Shown one piece after another: positions 11,054 through 20,800 of a stretch of DNA of 34,303 bases. Position numbers and translations under genes: made by a program. Position 1 is the stretch's first letter. The number at the start of each line of letters is the position of its first letter. Under the pieces are notes generated by a model, which ran no database searches, was not told the DNA's origin, and worked only from the letters and a program-made list of their open reading frames with translations. The stretch comes from Acanthamoeba lenticulata (Eukaryota > Discosea > Longamoebia > Acanthamoebidae), in contig NAVB01000595.1 of NCBI GenBank assembly GCA_002179805.1, positions 1-34,303 on the forward strand, given 5' to 3'.

Positions 11054-11118
11054 GTGTTTGTGGATAATTTTCGCTTTTTCTTTTTTGCTACTTGACTTTT
11101 ATTTCATGCTGTATTTCC

Positions 11119-12446
11119 TTATCTGAGCTCGTGATAGCCGAGATGCTTGGCCTCATCTTCGAGCTCTTGGATGACCTTGTAGGCTCGGCTCGCTTCATCC
11201 TGTTCGAGCATGTTCCACAGCTTTATGCTCTTGATCCTCAGAGTCTTCTTCGCCTGCTGCAACCTTTCCCTCTGTCGCTGATCTTGATTGTCGTCGCCAT
11301 CTCCCAAGAGGTGCCACTCAAGCACGTCTACTTCCTCTTCGCTGGTAAACACTTGCCCCAAGCAGGACCGAAGCCGAGCGACATCGACCGTCGAAGTCGC
11401 CTGCCCTGTGATTAGCGGAAGGCCAGGAGTTGCCAGCGTCTTGGCGATCACCTTCACTTGGGCCTGCCCGTGGTGCGTGAGTCAAAGACAAGGGCCAAGC
11501 GCATGAGGGAATGTCTGTGTACCGTGAGATGAGGACGAAGGTCTTCGAGCAAGCTGAAGGTGACACAATCGATTGCGGCAACATCAGCTTCGCCCGCAGC
11601 TACCATCGACAGGCTTCGCACGTGTCCTCCACTCACTTTTACCTCCGAGAAGAACGAAAAGGAGTCGTCGCTTTCGTTCTTCACTGCCAGAGGAGCAAGT
11701 AGACGCCGAAACACGTTCATTCCACTGGGGGACAGTGTGCGAAGTTAGCACTTAGCGCCAAGGATCAATAACGTGCAGTGAGACTGACCTGTTTGAGTCG
11801 AGACTGTTGATTGCTGCACGCAGGCCACCCAGATCTTCAAGGCTCTGGTGTGGAGTGTCGGCCTTGACGATCACCAAGCTGCGGTAATGGTGGTCTTCTT
11901 CATGTCAATCGTCTTTCCTTTGGAGGATGGAACGACACAGCTACCTTCGCACTCGCACAGGGGTGCATTGTAAACAGGCGTCCCAACAGCCTTGACGCCA
12001 AGCGGCTCCAAAGAACTCACAAAGGGGTAGCCGCAGGTCTGCGCCAGGTAGAGGTTTGGGTCCTTCCACACTTCGACCATATCGCGTTGTCGTTCGAGCC
12101 CCTGCGGAACCGGGCCACAGGTACATCCGGTAAGGCACAACCTGCTGAGGGCCACACTACGAGCACGAACCTCTGGAAGCCAGCTCGGCGTCTCTCCGGC
12201 CTCATGTGCAAGGCACAAGTGCAACGCTTCCCAGAGCACATTGTTGGCCTCTTGCAGTGCGTCGTCAAAATCGTACATGCCAAGCCACACCACTGCGCCG
12301 TCGCGCCGTGGTGCCTCCTCGCCTGCCGGCTTTACCATGTTCTCGGCCGGTCTGCACTCAAACCCGGCAGGTCGCGGGAGGTTGGAAGTCACCAACACCA
12401 CCACGAGCAGCGCGGCCACCCACCTTCCTCTCGTCATCTTTATCAT
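11119..12446 (-). CDS. Secreted PhnD-like (phosphonate-type) substrate-binding protein
   Basis: Four exons (12446-11959, 11878-11789, 11724-11523, 11463-11119) give 374 residues. The N-terminus MTRGRWVAALLVVVLVTSNL is a good signal peptide. The remainder resembles the COG3221/PhnD class of type II periplasmic binding proteins: WLGMYDF, LYLAQTCGYPF, LVIVKADTPHQSLEDLGGL, NSGMNVFRRLLAPL, KVSGGHVRSLSMVAAGEADVAAIDCVTF and TPGLPLIT. In bacteria such proteins deliver phosphonate or phosphate to ABC importers. A secreted amoeba protein could bind a phosphorus compound, but this is inference. Family proteins are common in bacteria, while here the gene has three spliceosomal introns, so any transfer is old. 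A further in-frame ATG lies at 12437. Upstream reading is open but looks like 5' UTR. Confidence 0.75.
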
Positions 12447-12685
12447 CGCTATTTTCTTTTTTTTCTTTTTTTTAATTGAATGAATAATTGCTAATTGCTC
12501 ATGGGCTGGTCGAGTGCTGAATCTGCGCATGGCATGAGGACGTATGAGACTGTCAACGCGAGCAGGGTTGTCCTGGAAGAGGATGCACCGCCGCACGCCT
12601 GCCAGTATGGAGGCGACGAGATGAATGCAAGTTTAAAACTTCGCCATATATTTCACATACCACAACTTGCCCAAACCGAAACAGC

Positions 12686-13656
12686 TCAGTACGGGGGCGG
12701 AGGGGGAGCGAAGCCAGCGTCCGGCGGAGGCGGGGGCGGCGCGCCAAAGGAGCCGCCTGGCGGCGGAGGCGGTGCGCCAAAGGAACCACCCGGCGGCGGA
12801 GGAGGCGCGAAGCTCGAGTGCGACCCAGCTGTGGACCGAACAGGTAAGACCAGACGATGCACATGTAAATCATGTGAAGAACAAGAAAGGCGTACAAAGG
12901 GAAGCGTAGTCGGAGGACGAAGTAGCGGACGGAGGCGCCCTGGGTGTGTGGCTGCTGCGCGCAGAGGTGATGCTCGACTCGCCGTTGCCCACGCCGTCGA
13001 GTGCGTTGAGGTCGATGATGGTGCGCGGCAGGGGCTGGAGCGGCTGCGCTGACCACGGCAGCTCTTGGGCTGTGCGGCAAGAGGTGTCAATGGGAGGAAG
13101 AACAAGAATAGAAGAGTGGGATGGAAAACTACGCACCAGCGAGCTTGCGGGTCGCGGGCGCCTTGTGGTAGGGATGAGGGGCCTCCATCTCTTGCTTGTC
13201 GGGTGAGCCAGATGCCTCGTGGCACCCGCGCATGCGCTGATAGGGGATGGGAGGACGATAAGAAATGGTTGATGCGACAAAAGTGGGATCAGGTGGTACC
13301 TCGCTGAGTAGTCGAACTTGAAGATCAATCTTCTCAATCTCCTTCATTTGAAGCTCGAGGAAAGTGGTAATCTGTCGCCGTTGAGATGTTAGGGTCGGCT
13401 CAAGCCTCAAGTGTGAAATGCGGGCAATTATTACCTGAAGACCGACGTTGTGTACATGGTAAACTACATTTTGGAGAGCGTCATTCGTGTAATTTTTGGT
13501 CTGCTCGAAGACTGCGTTGACATCCGATCCCTCCTGATACGCGGCCTTACAATAGAGCGCGATCTGTTGGACGGTGTTTTGACTCTGCGCCAGCTCTTGA
13601 AGCGCAGGAGGAATGGCCTGCATACAAGCCGACAAGTCCTCGGGCAGGTTGGACAT
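12686..13656 (-). CDS. abi: Abl-interactor (Abi) homologue, SCAR/WAVE complex subunit
   Basis: Five exons (13656-13435, 13371-13300, 13236-13137, 13069-12896, 12828-12686) give 236 residues. The N-terminal helical region has the Abi pattern: ALQELAQSQNTVQQIALYC, VFEQTKNYTNDALQNVVYHV and TTFLELQMKEIEKIDLQVR. This is the part that packs with SCAR and Brk1 in the WAVE regulatory complex. A Ser/Thr/Pro linker follows, then a C-terminal polyproline block made of GGSFGAPPPPP repeats (residues about 195-236), a likely profilin or SH3 ligand. There is no SH3 domain, as in Dictyostelium AbiA. One alternative acceptor, 21 nt downstream, exists for exon 4. The gene is head to head with the Rac-type GTPase; 371 nt separate the two start codons. 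Confidence 0.8.
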
Positions 13657-14027
13657 CTTTTACAACCTCCAAATTACTCTATCAATGCTGTGTTGGTGGT
13701 CTCCTTGCCCACCGCAATTTGCTTCTGTGCGTTTCAGAAACTGTTTCAAATTTTTTGTGCAACAAAGAAATTGCTGTTTCACAACTTGGGAAAAGGGAAC
13801 CCGCATTTTTTATTGCTTCAAATACAAGGAAGGGTGGCTCTCGAGCCACAACAACGTGAGCGTTGACCAACAGGGCCGTTTGTTCTACAGGGAAAAGGAA
13901 AGAGAAGCGAAGAGCTTGTATCTTTGATTGCCACTTCTCGTCAACTCTTCCGAACGTTCTCAAAGCAACGGACGCTGCTTCGTGCACAAACCGCCTGCAT
14001 CCATCTCAATAGATACGATTAGGTCAG
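13657..14027. promoter_or_regulatory. Shared intergenic promoter region between abi (-) and rac (+)
   Basis: These 371 nt are all that separates the start codons of two divergent genes, so both promoters must lie here or inside the genes. The sequence is less GC-rich than the exons and contains no conserved open frame. I see no clear TATA box. A bidirectional promoter is inferred from geometry alone. Confidence 0.5.
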
Positions 14028-15596
14028 ATGCAGGCGCAATCGGCAAAGTGCGTTGTGGTGGGTGATGGCGCAGTAGGTACGCGCCTCTTCCTTACGCCAC
14101 CCCGTTTGCCCCCTCCCCTTTCCGCGGTCATCGCTTTCGTTCTCTTTTTCTTTTTGGAAAGTCAAAAAAAACAAAATAAATCACATCCACAAGCTTGCGT
14201 TATCTATTTGTAACATCTCTCATCTCCTCATAATCAAGGCAAGACTTGCCTCCTGGCCACATACGCCAAGGACGAGTTCCCTTCTGAATATGTGCCCACC
14301 GGTACTTTATGCGTTCTTCTCTTTTGTTGTCTGCTTCGTCTTCTTCAGTGGCCACCAAGGTGCAGCCATGACTGACTCTCAGGTCCTCCACCTCTACCCA
14401 CTTGTCCATATCCGCGCCATCCAAGTCTTCGACAACTACGAGACCGCGGTGATGGTACTGCTCCTTTAAAGTCTTTTTCATTTGTTGGTTCATTTAAATG
14501 CGAATATTTATTGATATATAAATCATCACGCGCGAGCAGATCGAAGGTGTGTGCTACAACCTCAACCTCTGGGTACGCGCTTGTCGTTGTATTGTTCGAC
14601 GCTATCATGAATGAGTGATGGTGCTGATGTTTCTCTCGCGGGCTTTCATCGAGCTTAGGACACAGCAGGACAGGAAGGCGCGTTCTCCCTCCATTTTTTC
14701 ATTAATTTATTGACTGATTTATTTCAGTGATTGATTTTTGTATTGTTTTCTATCATCTGTTTTTTTTTTTTTAATTTCGTTACGATCGTTATTTTATATT
14801 GTTAAAAGTGATTGCTGACATGTGGCGTGTGTGCAGAGTACGACAAGCTGCGCCATCTGAGTTATCCAGAGACCGATGTCTTCATCGTGTGCTTTTCGCT
14901 GGTCGACGCCGACTCGTTTTACAACGTCACCAATCGGGTTTGACTTCCTCGTCCTCTTCCTCTTCTTTTCTTGCTCATCGTTCACCTTCTTATCTTCATT
15001 CATGCCGTTCTTTTCCTTCTCCTTCAGTGGATCAAAGAGCTGCGAGAGCATTGCCCAGGCTCGCCCGTCCTCCTTGGTAGGCCCGCGCACTGCCCATGAC
15101 GAGCAGCTGGCTGGCTGACCGACTGACCTCTGCCTCGTGCTGGCTGTGGCGTGCGCCAGTCGGGACCAAGCTCGACTTGCGGTCGGACTCGTCCGTGGTG
15201 AAGCAGCTTCACTCGACCGGCAAACGCGCGGTCTCCACGCAAGAGGTCGCGACTTTGTCCTTTGCAGCGTTCAATTTGAGTCGAACTCAAAGGCTCACTC
15301 GCACGTGATGTCGTCCGCGATGGTGGTGGTGGCTGCAGGGCCAGAAGCTGGCCCACGACATCAAGGCCGTCCGATACGTGGAGTGCAGCGCCCTCACGCA
15401 ACAGGTCTCCGGCCTCCCCATGTCCGGCCTGGCCAGGCTCAGGCTCACGCAACGACTTGTGCTTTGTTGGTGGTTGGTGTACCAACAGGGCGTGAAATCG
15501 GTGTTTGACGAGGCCTTGCGGACGGTGATCAAGGCCAGGGGCGGCTCGTTAGGCTTCGGGGGCTCCCGTGGAAGCAAGTGCTGCGCGCTCTTCTAG
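14028..15596 (+). CDS. Rho-family (Rac-type) small GTPase
   Basis: Ten exons (14028-14076, 14239-14301, 14426-14454, 14540-14572, 14659-14677, 14837-14937, 15028-15076, 15160-15245, 15339-15404, 15489-15596) give 200 residues; all phases close. G1 is GDGAVGKT (12-19), the effector loop PTVFDNYE, G3 WDTAGQEEYD, G4 GTKLDL and G5 ECSALTQ. An insert ([15 protein letters not shown]) follows G4 as in Rho proteins. The C-terminus SKCCALF is a CaaX box ending in Phe (likely geranylgeranylated), with an extra Cys for palmitoylation and no polybasic stretch. Rac proteins switch on the SCAR/WAVE complex and actin assembly. Exon 5 is a 19-nt microexon encoding exactly DTAGQE plus one base; its intron begins GC rather than GT. 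Confidence 0.92.
14659..14677 (+). other. 19-nt microexon with GC-AG downstream intron (Rac gene)
   Basis: The bases GACACAGCAGGACAGGAAG follow a cttag acceptor and are followed by gcgcgt. They restore the obligatory DTAGQE switch II motif and the phase needed by the next exon (AG TAC GAC). No GT donor fits, so the intron 14678-14836 appears to be GC-AG. Confidence 0.75.
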
Positions 15597-15659
15597 AAGA
15601 AGACAACCAAATTGCTCCCTTTCCCCTCTTCCTTCCCCCTGAGCTTGTTCCCATTTGCG

Positions 15660-16107
15660 TCGAGTGCGGCAGCAACGTTTGTACAACATCAGAAGGCACC
15701 ATGAGGCTCATAACCGCAACCATAAAATGAACCAGTGCGTCTCATGTGAAATCCATCTGCGGCGTAAGCTGACCGCACCAAGCTTGCAAGATTGGTTTTT
15801 TTTTTATTTATTTATTAAGTTTTTTTCTACTTCCGCTTTCGTTTTATTTATTATTTGAAAAATGATTTGTGAAACAGGATTCAATCGCGACTTGTATATT
15901 GACGTCTTCCTGCTCGTCCATCCGCTGTTTGTGGCGTCGTCCACGGTGCTGGACCACCTGCGCCAGACGTACGTCCTCACACAAGTGGGTCATCCACCAC
16001 ATTCATGCTCCAACTACACCAAGGGCTTGGCACAGAGTGGATTCATGCCAATTTGTTATCGAAGCAAAAACACACCCATATACTTCCAGCTCCAGCAACT
16101 AAAATAA
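15660..16107 (+). pseudogene. RasGEF_N-like remnant without a RasGEF catalytic domain
   Basis: An exon-like segment from about 15878 (after a gaaacag acceptor) reads FNRDLYIDVFLLVHPLF then VLDHLRQTY. This has the pattern of the N-terminal RasGEF domain (D..F...FLL...F, L..L...Y). Upstream, at about 15690, SEGTMRLITATIK resembles the opening KAGT..LI.. strand of the same domain but is followed directly by TGA, with no splice donor between. Downstream the frame ends at 16105-16107 and no CDC25 catalytic domain follows before the next gene at 16266. This looks like a decayed or truncated gene. The family call rests on two short stretches and is tentative. Confidence 0.35.
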
Positions 16108-16265
16108 ACTTGTCCTCTTGTCGACTGAAGCCTTCCATGCGCGAATGGCAGATTAAAAAACGGAGTATTTAGCGGAGCCCGAAAACAAAGCAACAAAACC
16201 CTTGTTCATCTGTACTGTGAAGACATAGACACAACCACAGGTGAACAAAAGAAGACAACAACATC

Positions 16266-17366
16266 ATGCACGGAGCTGGAAGAGGAAGAGGAAGAGGAAA
16301 CAGTGGCGCCTGGGGTGCCTTCTCGGGAGGCGGCAGGGAGGACTGGCATTGCCAGCATTGCGGCGACTTGCAGTTTGCCCGCAACGTGCAGTGTCGGCGT
16401 TGCGGCAGAGCCAAAACACCACCGGGAGCCGGTCCGGCGGCGCACGCGCAACAGCCCGCTGCTGAACAGCCCAGAGGACCACCACAGGCCGCCACCGCCG
16501 CCAGACCTGACGGCGACTGGGTTTGCGTCGTGTGCGAGGACCACCAGTTTGCGCGCAACACACACTGCCGGAAGTGCGGCATGACCCGTCCGACGGAAGA
16601 GGCCGTCAAGATCTACAACGAGAAGAAGAAGGAGCAGAGGGAGCGGAAGCGCGACTGGACGTGCGTCAGTTGTGACCAGCTCCAGTTCGCGCGCAGAGAG
16701 ACGTGCCGGCGCTGCTCGAGCAAGCGGCCAACCGTCGAGGCCGAAAGGGAGTACAAGGCCGCCAAGCGGGCCGCGGCCGAAGCCGCCGAGAGGGAGAAGC
16801 AGAAGCGAGAGGAAGAGCACAAGGCAGCCCAGAAACGCAAGGAAGAAGAGTTTGAAGAGCACGTCCGCCACTGGTCCGTCGCAGGATGGGAGGAGGCGCG
16901 GCTGCTCTTCATTGGAGCGACAGACCAGGAAAGTCTGCTGTCCACTTTGCCGATGGAACTCATCGTCGAGATTGCCAAGTTGGCGACGCAGCTGCCCCAG
17001 TGCTGGGGAACGAGCAGGCTCAAGTGGTTCAGAGCCGAGGCCTGGGCCAGCCCCACGCGAACAGCAAGCTTCACGTTCAAGACATACGACGTGGATCCCT
17101 ACGGCGACAAGCCCTGGCCGGAGCACATGGAGGGATTCCAGCTGGAGTACCACCTTGGTGGAAAGAAGAACCCAGACGAGCGCTTCACCGTCCACAAGTG
17201 GACCAACGTGGAGAACACCAATCGCCAGATGGTCTACACGACCAACGTCCACGACCATTGGTCGGAGGGCAAGTTCTTGGCGATGGCAACCTTGGACGCA
17301 AACTGGCACAGATGGATGCAATCAGGGGAAGCCTGCTACTACCACGCCTTTCACAAGCTTGTCTAG
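16266..17366 (+). CDS. Intronless protein with three RanBP2-type zinc fingers and an unknown C-terminal domain
   Basis: A single exon encodes 366 residues. After a Gly/Arg-rich start (RGRGRG) come three RanBP2 zinc fingers: about 26-50 (DWHCQHCGDLQFARNVQCRRC), 83-108 and 129-154. All share DWxCxxC...QFAR...CxRC, the form used by ZRANB2-type fingers to bind single-stranded RNA. Here Gln stands where the RNA-reading Asn usually precedes FAR. Residues 155-200 form a charged helical or coiled-coil stretch rich in Glu, Lys and Ala. A hydrophobic helix, LLSTLPMELIVEIAKLA, follows and resembles the start of an F-box, but I do not claim one. The last about 110 residues (FTFKTYDVDPYGDKPW onward) look like a folded domain I cannot name. 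RNA binding is inferred. Confidence 0.85.
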   Translation: MHGAGRGRGRGNSGAWGAFSGGGREDWHCQHCGDLQFARNVQCRRCGRAKTPPGAGPAAHAQQPAAEQPRGPPQAATAARPDGDWVCVVCEDHQFARNTHCRKCGMTRPTEEAVKIYNEKKKEQRERKRDWTCVSCDQLQFARRETCRRCSSKRPTVEAEREYKAAKRAAAEAAEREKQKREEEHKAAQKRKEEEFEEHVRHWSVAGWEEARLLFIGATDQESLLSTLPMELIVEIAKLATQLPQCWGTSRLKWFRAEAWASPTRTASFTFKTYDVDPYGDKPWPEHMEGFQLEYHLGGKKNPDERFTVHKWTNVENTNRQMVYTTNVHDHWSEGKFLAMATLDANWHRWMQSGEACYYHAFHKLV

Positions 17367-17825
17367 TCCCTCTTCTGGTGTAAAATAAGAAAATACTAAT
17401 CATAATAAAATGAAGCATCTCCTGTGCTGTCCAGGTGAAAACCACAATAGATGGGCGAGGGACAAGCTTAGGAATAAGAGGGTGTCCTATCACGTGGCGT
17501 CTTTGGTGGTGGGACATTTGGGGTAAGTTGGCATCCCGCCTTGAAGACTCCGATAGCTGCAGCTTCCGGCGCAGCATAGCCTCAGGCCTAACCGGTAAGG
17601 CCTGAAAGGAGGTCCCAGTTCGACTCTGGGAGTGCACCACCACCGTTTTTTTTTGGTGCTCTTGGCAATGGCGCGTCCCATAACCAACAAAAACGAGTAC
17701 ACAGACGGCCTTTGCGTGTTTTAAAGTGGTGGACTCACCTCACTGCCTTTCCATTGGCAACACAGATGCCCCAGTGCTGGGTACTCAAGGACAATAAGCC
17801 GTTACATGGCAAGTAGGTCATCAGG
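17367..17825. other. Intergenic region between the zinc-finger gene and the glycosidase-like gene
   Basis: This 459-nt stretch holds the 3' flanks of two convergent genes. It also holds the possible Pol III unit at 17505-17654. No conserved protein frame is visible. Confidence 0.6.
17505..17654 (+). ncRNA. Possible Pol III transcript with a tRNA-like T-arm (unassigned)
   Basis: A perfect tRNA-type T-arm, CCCAGTTCGACTCTGGG (17614-17630), contains a B-box-like GTTCGA. It is followed by AGTGCACCACCACCG and then nine T (17646-17654), a strong Pol III terminator. Just upstream is a 7-bp hairpin, TCAGGCC/GGCCTGA, around a 10-nt loop. A distant GGTGGTG (17505) pairs perfectly with CACCACC (17635-17641), suggesting one closed structure of about 137 nt. 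I cannot fold it as a normal tRNA: no 5' strand matches the expected GTGCACT acceptor and no D-arm is clear. It may be a tRNA-derived ncRNA, a SINE-like unit or a pseudogene. Confidence 0.35.
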
Positions 17826-20800
17826 TCAGTTGGGCAGGTCTGCCGGGTAATGGGGCTCCTTGGGCGGGGCCGATAGGCAATCACCGATGAAGCGCAGCCA
17901 ACCAAACTCTTCAAACACCTGCAATTGTTGCATTAATATAAAAATGAATAATGAATAAAGCGTAAAAAAAATCAATATTTGCGCACCCGATAGAGCTCTT
18001 TAGTGACGTTGAGGGTGATGCCCTCGCCAAAGGCTACATTGACGGGGTTGATGACATTGAGATAACAGGGCGAGAAGTAGGCCTCCCATGTCATGTCGTC
18101 TGGCATGCACTTGCGTGTGAGATAACGAACAAAATAAAAAATAAAAAATGATCAAATAAAAATACATATAATGCAAATGTACAAATGAATAAATAAAAAA
18201 TGGAATTGTTGTCAGCACACCAATGCTCTTGCCAAGGTCACGCCACCAGTAGAACAGCGAATGGACCGTCCACAGGTAGCCGTAGGTGTACACCGTCGGG
18301 TTTTTGCGCCACCCTGCAATCCGCTCCACCGGCACTCTTGTGGCAGCCACAAGATCCAAACAATGGTCAGACCAAGGCCACCACGATGAAGCTGCATCAT
18401 GCGGGAAAGCGCGACCGAGCCGCTTACCGGTAGGCGGCCTCTCGGGACGCGACGACCTCGACGGCGCTGGCGAGGGCCCGCCGGGCCTCGGCCATCTGCT
18501 CGTTCCTGTAATCGGCCGGACGCGTCCAGTAGCTCGCTGCGAAGTTGTAGAGCCGGTGCACCTGCTTGGCGCGAAGGGCGGTCATGTTGGCGGCGTCGCG
18601 GAGCTCGACCCAGAAGGGCCGCGCGACGTCGTTGACCTGCGGCACGAGGGCCGCATAGCGCTGGACCAGCGCGCCGAAGCGGGACTCCATGGCGTCGAGC
18701 AGCGGCTCCACGGCCGACCAGTAGTCCGGGTCCGTCGGCAGCAGTGACCGGACGTCGATGAGGCCCAGCTTGTTGGGCTGCGTCGCGGCCGTCGGGGCCA
18801 CGAGGGCGCCCAGCTCGGACCAGGTGTCCCAGCCCTCGAGGTAGGCCTGCCCGTTGCGCTTCACGACCGTGGACGGGTGGCGGCCGTTGACGAGGCCGTA
18901 GATGAGGAGCTCGCGCTGGGCGTCGATGGTGTCGAGCACGAGCTGCACGAGCTGCGCCTGCACGGCGGGCGGGCCAAAGGCCGCAAACACGTCCTTCAGG
19001 ATGGCCGCCAAGGCCCGCGCCTCAGAGGGCTCGTCCATGCGCGGATTCCACGACGCCCGCGCCGTGATGACGTCATTCAGCCAATAGCCCCTGTTTTTTG
19101 TTTTATTTGTTAATTGTTTAATCAGTTTCCATTAATTCTTTTAATAACGAAGAATAAAGTTGTGAAATACGGACCATTCCCAGCCACTGTTGAAGTTGAT
19201 CTGGCCCAAAACGTTGGACTTGGCGATGGCGCGCATGTCCGACAGACGGCCCGCACCGTAGATAGGCAAGAACAGAGGCAGGTCGATGTCGTAGTTCTGC
19301 CAAAGCAATCATGTGGCCATTATCACAAGGTCGTCGTCATCAGCCAACGTGCCAACTTCATGAAGGGGACGAGTGCAATCGCAAAACGCACCACCCAGTA
19401 GGCGGTCTCGCCGTGGTAGACGGTCTTGCGCCGGTCCGCTTCGAACAGGAGGAAGTCAAGCATGTACGAGAAGTTTTGATTGCCGTACGTCGGGGCCGGC
19501 TCGGTCCTGCAATCGCAATCATCAACATTAGCAAGAGGGCGAGGCACGACCAACTGGGGGGGGGAAGGGCACCAGTTGTAGAACTGGACGGTGTGCGGGT
19601 AGATGCCCAGCTCGGGCACGGCATAGTGGGGCAGAAGATTAAAGTTGATGGGCTTGCCGGTGAGCGGGTCCTTGTAGTCGTTGCAGTGCTGTCCCTGCGA
19701 GCAATGGCACTTGATAAACGGCTCCTGTACACGAAACATATCAATACCAAACATTCCTCGCAATTCTTGCGGCGATGAGAAGAGGAATTTGAGGAATGCC
19801 GTGCCTTGCCGAGCTTGGCCGTGTAGGCGGCGGTCATGTTCATCCAACGCAGCATCTGGCCGCAGTCCGGGTGCGTGAACTCGGAGAAGCCGCTCTCGGT
19901 CGAGAAAAAGTCGAAGCCGCATCCGCCCTGGCCGCTGGGTAGCAGCAGCCAGTTGAGGTGTCGCTCGATCTGCCGCTGCTCGTCGGCCTCGTTGGTCACG
20001 TTGACGATCAGCGGCCACCCGTGCTGCTGCGTGATCGCAATCCCGCAGTCTGTGGCCATCATCATCAGCACCATTAACATAATTAACATCATCAACATCA
20101 TCACCAGCGTCACGTAGGACGACGGAAGGCGACGAACCGGCACCGACCACGACGCCCCAGGCGTGGGCCACGTCGATGATCTGCGCGATGCGCGTGCGGC
20201 GAAGGTCGCTCCAGGCAAAGGCGTCCCAGTCGAGCTCCCACAAGAGGATCCACTCCCACCGGTTCTGCCGATTGGCCACGGTCCACTCCATCGCGCGCAT
20301 CCACTCGGGCAGCATCGATCCCCACGACTCCACCACGGGGCCCGTCCTCATCTCAGGCTGCTGCTGTTGGTGCTGGTGCTTGCTCATGCGGCGACGACCG
20401 CCGTCGGGGCCGTGGAGAAGGCCGGCCATGTTTGGCGCCTCGTCGTGTCCGCTGGGGCCAGTGACGTCGAAGCCGTTGAGGAACTCCATCAGCTCGAGCG
20501 GGTGCTCGGTGTGGTAGTGCACGCCGCGGATGGCGAAGCGCGGCGAGGCCTCGGCGAGGTCGAACCGGCCGCCGGCAAAGGCCGACAGGTCGAGCCGGTT
20601 GGGGACGAGCGGTTGCAGCGGGTGGAGGAAGCCGAAGCCCAGCCGCTGCAGCACCTCGTAGGCGGCCATGTGCGCCCCGATGTTCTGAGTATAAGTAAAA
20701 CGCGCCACGACGAAGCTGCTGGTGAGCGACGCTCGAATGGTCAAAGCCAAAGGAATGGAGGAACTCACGGCCGTGGGGTTGATGGTGGGGTAGCGCAGCG

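Noticed and set aside
13613..13927. Small + strand frame between abi and rac
   Set aside because: It starts inside abi exon 1 antisense and ends in the promoter region; no conserved residues.
16206..17321. Long - strand open frame opposite the zinc-finger gene
   Set aside because: Translation lacks recognisable domains, while the + strand carries three zinc fingers with perfect Cys spacing.
17505..17641. Calling this a standard tRNA gene
   Set aside because: The T-arm is good, but no D-arm or 7-bp 5' acceptor strand can be placed, so I list it only as an unassigned Pol III-like unit.
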